A DNA stretch of 64,000 nucleotides from an uncultured Aquimarina sp. (lineage in GTDB: Bacteria > Bacteroidota > Bacteroidia > Flavobacteriales > Flavobacteriaceae): positions 1-64,000 of the forward strand of contig CANMTP010000004.1 in the NCBI GenBank assembly GCA_947500845.1. Direction: 5' to 3'. A program made the translations under genes and the position numbers. Shown here piece after piece: positions 17,734 to 26,698 of this stretch. The notes under the pieces were generated by a model, which searched no databases, was not told where the DNA came from, and worked only from the letters and a program-made list of their open reading frames with translations. Within the stretch, counting starts at the first letter, position 1. Every line of letters starts with the position of its first letter.

Positions 17734-19518
17734 ATGTACAAATCCACTATATTACAATATATTTTTTTTGGAGCTTTTATTTTATTTTTTCTCTCCTGTT
17801 CTGAGGATGATAATGATGATAATAATCAAGAGTACACAGCAGTAACAGAACTCACAATCTTAGAAGAACCTAATAGTTTACCTACAAATACTATCTTACA
17901 ATTAACGGTAAATATTGTTCCTGAAGATGCAACAAACTCATCCATAATCTGGACCAGTAGTGATACGGATATTGCCACGGTTAACGATTCGGGCCTTGTA
18001 ACAGGGATACAACCTGGAACAGTGACGATCAGGGCAACAGCTGATGATAATTCCAACATTCGAAGTGCTATTACTTTTCAAGTAGTAGAAAATACGGCAA
18101 ATCGAATTACCTCTTTATCTATAAATAATGTACCTGGTACTATTGAGGATAATACAATTACTGTAGTACTTCCATTAGGAACAGATATAACAGCATTACA
18201 ACCTGTTATTGTGCATAATGGCACTAATATTATACCAGCTTTAAACTTTATACAAGATTTTACTTCTCCAGTTACCTATACAGTATCGGGAACAAGTAAC
18301 ATTGCAAGGGAATGGACAGTTATTGTTTCAGTGACGGACCAAATCGAAGCAGGATCAGCATTTATTACTACCTGGAATGCGCAAACCATTACTATTCCAA
18401 CAGACCCAGCATATTCTTATAATTATCAGGTAGATTGGGATAATGACGGAAATGTTGATCAATTAGAGATTACAGGAGATGTAACACACACCTTTAGTAC
18501 AAGTGGTGAGCATACTATTAGGATTGTTGGCACTTTCCCCGCTATTGATTTTGGTGCAGACTCCGCAGAGAATGAACGTACCAAAATAACTTCCTTGGGT
18601 CAGTGGGGAACTATAGAATGGTTGTCTATGCAATCGGCCTTTTCTGGCTGTTCTAACCTGAGAATTACAGCTACAGATATACCGGATCTGAGCCGGGTAT
18701 CGGATCTATCGTATATGTTTTTTGATACAAATGCTGCCAATCCTAATGTAAGGTCTTGGAACACAACTAACATTACCACTATGGAAGGAATGTTTAGAAA
18801 TGCTAAGGCAGCTACTCCAGATGTAAGTCTTTGGGATACAAGTAATGTGATCAATATGAAGGATTTGTTTCGGGATATCAATAGATATGCTGGTTTACCA
18901 GTAAGTCAGTGGAATACTGATAATGTGACTGATATGTCTGGTATGTTTAGAGGTGTACAGAATGCAAATCCTAATGTGAGTAATTGGGACACCTCACAAG
19001 TAATTGACATGTCTTATATGTTTGCCAATACCTTTTCAGCAAATCCGGATGTAAGCAAATGGGATACCTCCAATGTAACCAATATGGCATCTATGTTCTT
19101 TTTTACATCTTCTGCTTCTCCCGATGTAAGTGAATGGAATGTGTCCAATGTAGTAAACATGAGTTTAATGTTTTCTAGTGCTTCCATTGCAAATCCACAG
19201 GTAGCGAACTGGAATGTAGAAAAGGTGGTTACAATGTCTTCTATGTTTTTTGGAACCCCAAATGCTAATCCAGATGTAAGTAACTGGACTATTACCCAAG
19301 TTAATGATATGAGTAATATGTTTATAAATTCAGGTTTGTCTACAGATAATTATGATGCGCTCCTTATTAATTTCGCCAGTCAAGGCGAAAGACGTGATAT
19401 GATTCTGGTTCTGGATATGGGAACTGTTAATTACTGTACAGATGATGCGAATACTGCACGCCAGGTTTTAGTGAACTGGAACTGGGTCATAACAGATGGT
19501 GGGAGATGCCATTTTTAA
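17734..19518 (+). CDS. BspA-like surface lipoprotein with Ig-like, PKD-like and DUF285 repeats
   Basis: I start at the ATG at 17734 (MYKSTILQYIFFGAF), giving a signal peptide with lipobox FLSC. An upstream in-frame ATG adds 14 polar residues and would disrupt it. The mature protein begins SEDDNDDN, an acidic linker typical of exported Bacteroidota lipoproteins. Domains in order: a BIG_2 Ig-like domain (IIWTSSD, VTGIQPGTVTIRA), a domain resembling DUF5018, a PKD-like domain (YNYQVDWDNDGN, HTFSTSGEHTIRI), then about seven DUF285/BspA repeats of about 25-30 residues with the pattern NPDVSxWDTSxVxxMxxMF. Such repeats occur in adhesins. It is likely surface exposed with an adhesive role; the ligand is unknown. 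Confidence 0.8.
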   Translation: MYKSTILQYIFFGAFILFFLSCSEDDNDDNNQEYTAVTELTILEEPNSLPTNTILQLTVNIVPEDATNSSIIWTSSDTDIATVNDSGLVTGIQPGTVTIRATADDNSNIRSAITFQVVENTANRITSLSINNVPGTIEDNTITVVLPLGTDITALQPVIVHNGTNIIPALNFIQDFTSPVTYTVSGTSNIAREWTVIVSVTDQIEAGSAFITTWNAQTITIPTDPAYSYNYQVDWDNDGNVDQLEITGDVTHTFSTSGEHTIRIVGTFPAIDFGADSAENERTKITSLGQWGTIEWLSMQSAFSGCSNLRITATDIPDLSRVSDLSYMFFDTNAANPNVRSWNTTNITTMEGMFRNAKAATPDVSLWDTSNVINMKDLFRDINRYAGLPVSQWNTDNVTDMSGMFRGVQNANPNVSNWDTSQVIDMSYMFANTFSANPDVSKWDTSNVTNMASMFFFTSSASPDVSEWNVSNVVNMSLMFSSASIANPQVANWNVEKVVTMSSMFFGTPNANPDVSNWTITQVNDMSNMFINSGLSTDNYDALLINFASQGERRDMILVLDMGTVNYCTDDANTARQVLVNWNWVITDGGRCHF

Positions 19519-19820
19519 ATGATCATATAATAATTAATGTGAATTGGATATAAGCTTATTTCGAATTCGTATTCATAAAACTAAGATAATAGTTTCATAT
19601 CAGTGATTTAGTACAATATTAACATTTACAAGAGTAGGGACTTCCTTTATTCTTTCGTTTTATATTAAACAGGTAAGTATTTAGATATACTTGAACAATA
19701 GGCCACTCCTCTAAATATATGGAGACTTTAGCGTTAAGCGTAGTCCTTTAAAAGAAAATTTCTTATAGGGAAGAGTTAATAGTATTAAGGAAGGTACCAT
19801 TATTAAAGTAAGAAAAGAAA
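19519..19820. other. Intergenic spacer, nothing identified
   Basis: About 300 bp of AT-rich sequence between two plus-strand surface-protein genes. I found no clear terminator hairpin, small ORF with ribosome-binding context or RNA fold here. Confidence 0.4.
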
Positions 19821-21572
19821 ATGAAAAACGTTAAACTTATTCTGCTGCTAGTACTTTTTAGCTCATTGATCAAAGCACAAGATTTGGCTTGGGTTAATGG
19901 AGGTCGTTCCTCTGGATTTGAAAATTTTATTTTATCCAAAATAGACCCTGATGGTAATGTTTTTACCGCTGGAAATTACAGTGAGACTTTTGACTACGAG
20001 AATCAAACAATTGAAAATTTTGGGTTCAGAGATGTTTTTATCAAAAAACGCGATACAGATGGCAACCTTTTATGGTTAACTAATATAAGCTCAGGGCAAG
20101 ACGTTGGGGTACTATCTATGTCAGTTGCTGCGGATGGCGGAGTTGTAATCGGTGGTACTTTTCAAAATACTTTAAATGCCAATCCAACTAATGGTATATA
20201 TAACTTGGTTTCTAATGGCGGATATGATATTTACATTATTAAGCTTAACGCAAATGGAGCCTTTGTTTGGGCAAATAGTTACGGTTCAATAGCCAATGAT
20301 TATGTTTTCGATATAGAAACAGACAGCACTGGTAACGTACTCGCTAGTATCTTTTACAATGATTCCTCAATACAATTGTCACCAACCATCACATTAGAGG
20401 CACCTGACACAGCGCTACCATTGTCTAATGGTTTGTTTAAAATAGATCAAAACGGAAATATGTTGTGGGGTGCTGCAACGGGTACAGCTTTTGTAAAAGA
20501 TATTACCTTAGACAATAATAACAACATTTATGTAGCAGGATTTTTCCTTTTAGAGAACGATTTTGATTATGGAGCAGGAACTTTCTTAACGGAGGAAACA
20601 GGAGCTGCAGATTTCAATCTTCCTATAAATCAAGATGGTTATATCCAAAAACTAAATCCCGATGGGGACTTTATTTGGGCGAAGCAACTTAAAAATCCCG
20701 TTAACACTGTTGTTCACAGTATAGCTATTAATAACAATAATAACGTATATACCTGTGGTGTTTGGCAAGGATCAGAAAATGGTATAGATTTTGACCCCGG
20801 ACCAGGGGTTTATTCCGTTCCTTCAGAAAGTACTCTCAACAGCAAGCATTTTATTCACAAGTTAAATGAATCTGGAGACTTTGAGTGGGTTCATACATTT
20901 GGATCATGGTATTTAACTTCTGATTATTTAGATCCAGAGCAAGGTGGCTTTCTGGAGTTTAACGATAATAATGATTTGTATTATGCAGGCGATATTGGAT
21001 CTATAGATGGGGCAAGCTTTTTATTTGGAGGTGAAACCTACACACCAAATGCACTGGATATATTGTTAGCGAAGATAAATATTGAAGATGGCTCTGTGGA
21101 TTGGAGTTATATGTTGGATGGAGCAGGAAATGATAACACATATGCTACTGATGTTATAGATAACAGTTGGGTAGTTTCAGGAAATTTTCAAAATAATGTA
21201 AACCTTAGTATTGACGGGAATACTGACTTCACTTTACAGTCCAATGGAAGTTCCGACTTCTTTGTTATGAAAATTGACTTATCATCCACATTAAGTAATG
21301 AGGATACACCTGTTCTTCAGCCCCAATTCGCATTTTATCCCAATCCTGTCGAAGATTATCTTACCATCCAAATGCATAACAATTCAAGTTTTAAAGAACT
21401 AGAATTTGAAATATGGAACTTAGCTGGCATCCATTTGGGGGTGAAATCAGAAAATATTGAAAACAACAGATGTCGATTTAACGTAAGTAATCTTTCAGAA
21501 GGTTTATATTTAGTTGTCATCAAAGATGATGCGCAAAACTTGATTGACACTTTTAAGCTAATCAAAAAATAA
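19821..21572 (+). CDS. T9SS-sorted secreted protein with SBBP-type propeller repeats
   Basis: A 583-residue protein with a signal peptide (MKNVKLILLLVLFSSLIKAQ). The body has repeated beta-propeller segments of the SBBP kind: DPDGNVFTAGNYSETF, RDTDGNLLWL, DNNNNIYVAGFF, NPDGDFIWAKQL and NINNNVYTCGVW-like phrases, at about 45-60 residue spacing from residue 20 to about 480. The last ~80 residues form a T9SS type A sorting domain (FYPNPVEDYL, GLYLVVIKD, final LIKK). Export is by T9SS to the cell surface or medium. The function of these propellers is not established. It is a standalone gene. Confidence 0.8.
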   Translation: MKNVKLILLLVLFSSLIKAQDLAWVNGGRSSGFENFILSKIDPDGNVFTAGNYSETFDYENQTIENFGFRDVFIKKRDTDGNLLWLTNISSGQDVGVLSMSVAADGGVVIGGTFQNTLNANPTNGIYNLVSNGGYDIYIIKLNANGAFVWANSYGSIANDYVFDIETDSTGNVLASIFYNDSSIQLSPTITLEAPDTALPLSNGLFKIDQNGNMLWGAATGTAFVKDITLDNNNNIYVAGFFLLENDFDYGAGTFLTEETGAADFNLPINQDGYIQKLNPDGDFIWAKQLKNPVNTVVHSIAINNNNNVYTCGVWQGSENGIDFDPGPGVYSVPSESTLNSKHFIHKLNESGDFEWVHTFGSWYLTSDYLDPEQGGFLEFNDNNDLYYAGDIGSIDGASFLFGGETYTPNALDILLAKINIEDGSVDWSYMLDGAGNDNTYATDVIDNSWVVSGNFQNNVNLSIDGNTDFTLQSNGSSDFFVMKIDLSSTLSNEDTPVLQPQFAFYPNPVEDYLTIQMHNNSSFKELEFEIWNLAGIHLGVKSENIENNRCRFNVSNLSEGLYLVVIKDDAQNLIDTFKLIKK

Positions 21573-21631
21573 CTAAACAGTTCAAATCAAAATTCATAAT
21601 AATTTAAATCTGGAGTTTATCCCTTGTGAGT

Positions 21632-21676
21632 AACCTTAGTAGAAGTGTTTTACTTTTGTAAGACCCCACTAAGGTT
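21632..21676. repeat. Inverted repeat after T9SS propeller gene
   Basis: A perfect 9-bp inverted repeat, AACCTTAGT (21632-21640) and ACTAAGGTT (21668-21676), with a 27-nt loop. It could be a weak terminator or a regulatory site before the Crp/Fnr gene. Confidence 0.3.
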
Positions 21677-21852
21677 CAATTTATTAAGGTGCCAATCCAT
21701 ATTGATCCTGTTGCCTTTGATAAAAGGTACATGATAAAAGAATTTAGAATTATATGATAAATAACAAAAATAAAAGAGCAGTACTACCTAATAATTTCAA
21801 AACTTAATGAGTTTTAAATAAGAGGTTAACTTTATAATTAACTTAAAGTAAA

Positions 21853-22446
21853 ATGAGCGAACTTTTAAACAATGAAAAGGAACAATTCAAGCAACAACTT
21901 CTTAAATTGGGTGCACTAAGAGACGCTTCGTGGCAGGAATTTAAAAAAATACTTCATAAAAAATCTTTTAGTAAAGGGGCGGTGATCTTAGAAGCTGGAA
22001 AAACACCCAAAAATCTTTACTTTATCTTAGAGGGAGCGATTATCATTTATTATGAGAGTAATAATGGTACAGTTTATACAAAGAACATTCTCTTTGAGAA
22101 TGAATTTCCAGCAGCTACCGCTGCTTTAATACAAAATAAGCCGTCTCATCTCACTATAGAGGCAGTGGAAGATGCTACTTTGATTGCATTCAATTATAAA
22201 AAATTTAAAAATCTCGTACGATTCAACAGTGACATAAATAACATTTATATTAACTATATAGAAAAATATTGGATCGTTAGAAAAGAGAAGATCCAACTCT
22301 CCTTGGCTACAGAGCAAGCAGATGTTAGGTATAAAGAGCTTTTGGAACTATATCCTGCCATCGAGCAAAGAATACCACTATACCATTTAGCCTCCTATTT
22401 AGGAATCACCCCTACTCAACTTAGTCGGATAAGGAAAAATAGATAA
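21853..22446 (+). CDS. Crp/Fnr-family transcriptional regulator
   Basis: A 197-residue regulator of usual Bacteroidota length. Residues ~25-120 form a cyclic-nucleotide-binding-type beta-roll (FSKGAVILEAGKTPKNLYFI, LEGAIIIYYES). The C-terminal winged helix ends with LASYLGITPTQLSRIR, the recognition helix typical of this group. Phosphate-cassette residues for cAMP binding are not evident, as in most Bacteroidota members, so the ligand is unknown. There are no Fe-S cysteines as in Fnr. A 19-bp palindromic motif shared with an upstream lipoprotein gene begins at its stop codon, making local regulation of surface lipoproteins plausible but unproven. Confidence 0.85.
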   Translation: MSELLNNEKEQFKQQLLKLGALRDASWQEFKKILHKKSFSKGAVILEAGKTPKNLYFILEGAIIIYYESNNGTVYTKNILFENEFPAATAALIQNKPSHLTIEAVEDATLIAFNYKKFKNLVRFNSDINNIYINYIEKYWIVRKEKIQLSLATEQADVRYKELLELYPAIEQRIPLYHLASYLGITPTQLSRIRKNR

Positions 22447-22463
22447 ATCAACATATGTAAAGA
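22445..22463 (+). promoter_or_regulatory. 19-bp shared upstream motif, copy 2
   Basis: Identical to 17615-17633. It overlaps the Crp/Fnr stop codon and lies 66 bp before the lipoprotein start at 22529. Confidence 0.4.
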
Positions 22464-22528
22464 ATTATCACTGTTTTATAGAATATTTTTACGAAGAGAA
22501 ATTTATCATTCTCATAATTCAGACTTTT

Positions 22529-23752
22529 ATGAAATCTATCTTTTCAAATAAACTTTTAATCAATGCTTATATAATAATTTTTGCAATGATTGGGCTTTGC
22601 TTAATGTCTTGCTCAGAAGATGATGATACAACCGAAAATTGCTTTGAGCCTAATTTTACAGTCAACTTAGACACTGGCACAACTTATACTTTTTCTTTAG
22701 CGTTTGACGCCTTAGACGGAACATCTTTAAAAGCAGGGTATGAATTTCAATTTTATATAAACGATGAACCCGTCTCAGTAACCTCTGATATTTCAGCGAA
22801 TTTGGTTAGTTTTCAATACGCTTTTGCTGAAGCAGGAAGTTACAGGGTTTGTTTAGAACTTAATACAAACGAATGCTCAGAGCCACAAACCAGCTGTCAG
22901 ACCGTTGTCGTCGAGTCTGCTGGTTTACAATTTCTAGAAACAATCGACTTTTCTCCTGCTGTGGGTGATGATGTTTCTGGAATCCATGATTTTGATATTG
23001 CAAACGGCTATCTCTATTTTATTCACGCTTTGAATATTTATCGAATGGATTTGAGTTCTAACACTGATGATTTGGAATTGATTATAAACGATCCTGATCA
23101 TTGGCCTAATACTTTAAAAGTGATTGACAATGCCCTATACTACCAAGGCGATTCTTTTTGGTCAGTTTCGGACAATATTCTACAGATAAATGTAGATAAT
23201 ATTTCGCAGGGAATAGAAACCACTTACCCAATCACTGGAGTTTCTAGGTCCAAATTATTCAAAAACTCAGGCGAACTATTTTATGTTTCCGCTCCTGATG
23301 GTTTTTCGGAAATAAATAATTTCTATACATTTAACAGCGAAGGGCAAGATGAGCTACTGGTTGCCGACTCCCGGGTTTTTCCTGAAAATGTTAGTTTCCA
23401 AGGTAATTACGTGTATTTTTCTTCAAACAACGAGGTGCGCCGATTCGATTTGAATACACCTGCTAGCGGTTCTACGATTGTCTATACTGCTAATGAAATT
23501 CCAAACGATAATACGAATGATATCAAAGGTTTTGCCATAAAAGATAATACTATTTATTTCACGCAGTATAATGATGCTATTGAAGGTTTTGTACTTATGG
23601 TTGAAGATTTGGACACACCAGATGAACTTCCATTGATGATCACGCCAGATTTAGAAACAGGCGGTATTGGCTATGGTAAATTGATCATTAACGACGGGAA
23701 GCTTTATGCTGATAAAATCAATGATCAGCAAATAGTAGTTTTTGAGCTTTAA
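22529..23752 (+). CDS. Lipoprotein with PKD-like domain and beta-propeller
   Basis: A 407-residue lipoprotein: long signal region and lipobox LMSC (about residue 28), followed by SEDDDTTEN, the acidic stretch seen in exported Bacteroidota lipoproteins. Residues ~40-130 form a PKD/Ig-like domain (FQYAFAEAGSYRVCLEL). Residues ~140-405 look like a propeller with repeated IYRMDLS, GNYVYFSSNNEVRRFDL, IKDNTIYFTQYN and NDGKLYADKI motifs, as in DUF5050-type proteins. It is probably a surface-exposed binding protein. Only 12 bp separate it from the next gene, so the two are likely co-transcribed. Confidence 0.7.
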   Translation: MKSIFSNKLLINAYIIIFAMIGLCLMSCSEDDDTTENCFEPNFTVNLDTGTTYTFSLAFDALDGTSLKAGYEFQFYINDEPVSVTSDISANLVSFQYAFAEAGSYRVCLELNTNECSEPQTSCQTVVVESAGLQFLETIDFSPAVGDDVSGIHDFDIANGYLYFIHALNIYRMDLSSNTDDLELIINDPDHWPNTLKVIDNALYYQGDSFWSVSDNILQINVDNISQGIETTYPITGVSRSKLFKNSGELFYVSAPDGFSEINNFYTFNSEGQDELLVADSRVFPENVSFQGNYVYFSSNNEVRRFDLNTPASGSTIVYTANEIPNDNTNDIKGFAIKDNTIYFTQYNDAIEGFVLMVEDLDTPDELPLMITPDLETGGIGYGKLIINDGKLYADKINDQQIVVFEL

Positions 23753-23764
23753 AAATTTAAAACA

Positions 23765-24298
23765 ATGAAAACGGTATTTCGAATCTTTTTGGCTTTATCT
23801 ACAATAACATATTCTTTTTCGCAAGAAAACGTAAAACCTCAAATTTTGTGTGCATCTAACGAAAGTCCGTATCGTGATTTTGATTTTGTACTGGGGGAAT
23901 GGGATTTTTTAACTGTTGACGGTAAAAAAATTGGGGAACAGGTTTACACAAAACAAGAAATGGGTTGTATGATACTTGAGAAATGGGCTACACTTTCGGG
24001 TAGTACAGGAACAGGTATGACTTTTGTCGATCCAAATACAGGTCTATGGAGACAGGTCTGGATGAGCCCTATGTTTCACATTGATTATTCTGGAAGCCTA
24101 AATGAGAATGGCGCTATGGTTCTTGAAGGTACAATCTATCCTAATAATGGCGAAAAAAGTTCACCAGTTCGCGGTTTGTGGGCTAAGCAAGATGATGGCA
24201 CAATAAAACAGGAATTCCTTAAATATAATGAACAGACAAAAAAATGGGAATCCTTCTTTTTAGGTTTTGCTCACCCAAAAACAAGCGGTGATGACTAG
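23765..24298 (+). CDS. Secreted DUF1579-like protein
   Basis: A 177-residue protein with a signal peptide (about residues 1-19, cleavage near SFSQ). The phrase RDFDFVLGEWDF, then LEKWATLSGSTGTGMTF, MFHIDYSG and YNEQTKKWESFF, match the beta-barrel family usually labelled DUF1579 or a relative, often annotated as 'SnoaL/heme-binding-like' without known substrate. It begins 12 bp after the propeller lipoprotein and overlaps the next gene by 8 bp, so the three form one transcription unit. Confidence 0.65.
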   Translation: MKTVFRIFLALSTITYSFSQENVKPQILCASNESPYRDFDFVLGEWDFLTVDGKKIGEQVYTKQEMGCMILEKWATLSGSTGTGMTFVDPNTGLWRQVWMSPMFHIDYSGSLNENGAMVLEGTIYPNNGEKSSPVRGLWAKQDDGTIKQEFLKYNEQTKKWESFFLGFAHPKTSGDD

Positions 24299-24962
24299 GA
24301 CAGAAAAATCCAGATTGGAAGGGATTATTTACCTCTTTTCGGTCTTAACAGGCCTTTTTAGCCTAATGTATGTACCAAGACAACTGATTTTCATTAGAGA
24401 TATTGAAAGTACCATCATAAACATTCAGGACAACATCATTTTATTTGGATTAGCGATACTTAGTGAGTTGCTATGCTACATTGCCTTTTTTATACTTCCT
24501 ATCGCGCTATATAGACATTTCGAATTTCATAACCGCCAAATTGCAGTAATTATGGTTGGTTTGGTTATGATTGCAGTTCCCATTTCTTGTTTTGCTGTCT
24601 CTAATAAAGTTGAGATTTTAGAATTTTTAAATGAGACCAACTTCCAGTCAGAAAAACTTCAAGAAATAATGTATTTAAAATTAAAATCGTACTATGGTGC
24701 CATAAAAACAGCGAGTATATTTTGGGGTTTATGGCTGATTCCATTCGGTTACCTTGGATATATTTCCAATAAAATACCTAAAGCATTATGCGTTTTATTG
24801 ATTATCGGCGGTATCGGATATCAAATCAATTTCGTAGGGCATATTTTAGTGCCTGGATTTAAAGAGACTATTATTCCCAAAATATCCAAAATACCATCAA
24901 CAATTGGTGAGATTGGAACTTGTCTATGGTTGCTAATAGTTGGAATTGAAAAACCAAAATGA
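24291..24962 (+). CDS. DUF4386 integral membrane protein
   Basis: I start at 24291 (MTRTEKSRLEGIIYLF), the usual N-terminus, overlapping the preceding gene by 8 bp; a start 24 bp earlier is less typical. The 223-residue protein has about six transmembrane segments and the family's opening pattern of a short basic N-terminus, a first helix, then an extracytoplasmic loop before the second helix. DUF4386 proteins are common in Bacteroidota and actinobacteria and have no assigned activity. A second, more divergent relative lies at 28692-29387. Confidence 0.75.
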   Translation: MTRTEKSRLEGIIYLFSVLTGLFSLMYVPRQLIFIRDIESTIINIQDNIILFGLAILSELLCYIAFFILPIALYRHFEFHNRQIAVIMVGLVMIAVPISCFAVSNKVEILEFLNETNFQSEKLQEIMYLKLKSYYGAIKTASIFWGLWLIPFGYLGYISNKIPKALCVLLIIGGIGYQINFVGHILVPGFKETIIPKISKIPSTIGEIGTCLWLLIVGIEKPK

Positions 24963-25031
24963 AAGTGTGCGCAATAACCGCTGGTTTTCATATACCTAAC
25001 CCTTTAGGCGTAAGCAAAACAAAAAACCTTT

Positions 25032-26108
25032 ATGATCATTAAAAACTTCAAACCATTTAATGGACAGCATTGTGAAACGACCGCAACAGGAAGTCTACTT
25101 TACCAACTTGGTATTGAACTTTCTGAACCAATGCTCTTTGGGCTTGGAGAAGGATTAGGTTACATTTTTTGGAATATGAAATGAGCCATAACAATTCTTG
25201 ATACCCACCGAGATGATTATTGGCGAATTCCATCTGACCTTAAAAAAACAATAAAATATAAACAGATTAAAATAATGGACTTCCCCTTTATTGGAGGTCG
25301 AGTAAAACCAGATGTTTTAACTGAAAATATTTGTAGAAACTTAAATCTAAATCTTGAGGTGAAAGAAACGTCTTCGATAAAAAAGGCTTGGGAGAATGTT
25401 AAGGAACATATTGACAATGGGAAAGCGGTGGGACTTAAATTAGACTGTTATCATTTAGAATACTTTACTACCAAAATCCACTTTGCAGGTCATTATGCTT
25501 CAATTTATGGTTATGATGATGAGTTGGCTTACTTAAACGACACAAATCAACAAGGTAGAGATGCCCGAACTACATTGAAAAGTTTAGAATTAGCGAGAAA
25601 TGAAAAAGGCCCAATGTCTTCAAGAAATCGCTCATATACGATCACAAAAAATGGAGAAACTACGGATTTAAAAAAAGTTATAAAAAAAGCTATTTACAAT
25701 AACGCTTTCGATTTTCTAAATCTACCAATAAAGAATATTGGCTAGAAAGGGATTTTTAAAACCAGTTCGGAAATTAAGAAATGGTTTAAAGCAAGTCAAA
25801 ATATCAAAAAAGATTTTCAAACCTCGACTTTATTAATGGAACGTGGAGGAACTGGCGGTTCACTGTTTAGAAATATTTATACAGAATTTTTAAAAGAAAG
25901 CTCAACAATTTTGGAATCAAAGGAATTGGAGCAAGCAAGTGAAATATATAAAGAAATAGCCCTTTTATGGAGACATGTAGCTGATTTGTTTGAAAAAATT
26001 GGAGAAACTGAAGATATAGATTATGTCAATCAGGCTTCTGAAATTTTGATTGAATTATCCGAAAAAGAAAAAAATACTATGGAAGAACTAAAAAATGCTT
26101 GTGCCTAA
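25032..26108 (+). pseudogene. BtrH-N-domain (DUF4872-like) protein, interrupted by two in-frame stops
   Basis: One continuous frame of 359 codons reads as a BtrH-N/DUF4872 type protein (relatives of butirosin BtrH, an acyltransferase-like fold). Visible parts: GQHCETTATGSLL with the conserved Cys, LGLGEGLGYIFW, MDFPFIGGR, GKAVGLKLDCYHLEYF, HFAGHYASIYGYD and a C-terminal helical region after MERGGTGGSLFR. The frame is broken by TGA at 25182-25184 and TAG at 25743-25745, with no frame change. Just after the TGA there are about 31 codons (25182-25274) between FWNMK and MDFPF that I do not remember from relatives, which look like an in-frame insertion of about 93 bp. It is most likely a pseudogene. 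Confidence 0.7.
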
Positions 26109-26159
26109 AAATGTGCGTAAGCTGACAAAACCGCGGATCGAAACAGTACCAAAACAAAA

Positions 26160-26648
26160 ATGGAGAATTTAAATAAATACGTCGCGATTTATAAAAAGCA
26201 ACTTGAAAAAGGTGACATTTTAATTGCTTATAATGAGCTAGTGAAATTCGTTATGAAATTAAGAACGAAATTCATTAAAACGCTTTCAGACCGATATTCG
26301 TTTGCTGGAATTCTTCACGGATATTTGGATTATACATATTTCTACTATTCAAACGATTTTTTAAAAAGTAAAAAGCTAAAATTCGGACTTGTTCTAAATC
26401 ACGTGGAAATGAGATTCGAAATTTGGCTTTTGGGAAATACGATACCGATACAGAAAAAATATTGGGAACTGCTTAAAAACACTGAATGGAATAAAGAAAA
26501 ATCGGAAATGCCAGAATACTCGATTCTTGAAGTGGCTTTGGTTGAAAATCCTGATTTTAATAATCTGGATAAACTAACCGAACAAATAGAAACCAAAATG
26601 AGTAAGGCTTCGGACGAAATATTAGACTATCTGAAAACGTTAAATTGA
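26160..26648 (+). CDS. DUF7000-family protein
   Basis: A 162-residue cytoplasmic protein. The opening (YVAIYKKQLEKGDILIAY), MKLRTKFIK, GILHGYLDYTYF and GLVLNHVEMRFEIWL match my memory of the family now named DUF7000, small predicted alpha/beta proteins common in accessory regions of Firmicutes and Bacteroidota. No catalytic residues are assigned. The spacer upstream (26109-26159) resembles the short, more GC-rich spacers separating other genes in this region. It abuts the serine hydrolase gene 51 bp downstream. Confidence 0.65.
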   Translation: MENLNKYVAIYKKQLEKGDILIAYNELVKFVMKLRTKFIKTLSDRYSFAGILHGYLDYTYFYYSNDFLKSKKLKFGLVLNHVEMRFEIWLLGNTIPIQKKYWELLKNTEWNKEKSEMPEYSILEVALVENPDFNNLDKLTEQIETKMSKASDEILDYLKTLN

Positions 26649-26698
26649 CCAAATTGAAAACAAAAAGCCTACGCACAACGGCATTCATTAAACTAACT

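Noticed and set aside
17734..19518. CRISPR-like or DNA-level tandem repeat in the lipoprotein 3' half
   Set aside because: The periodicity is in the protein (DUF285 repeats of about 25-30 residues with divergent codons); no identical DNA repeats with spacers are present.
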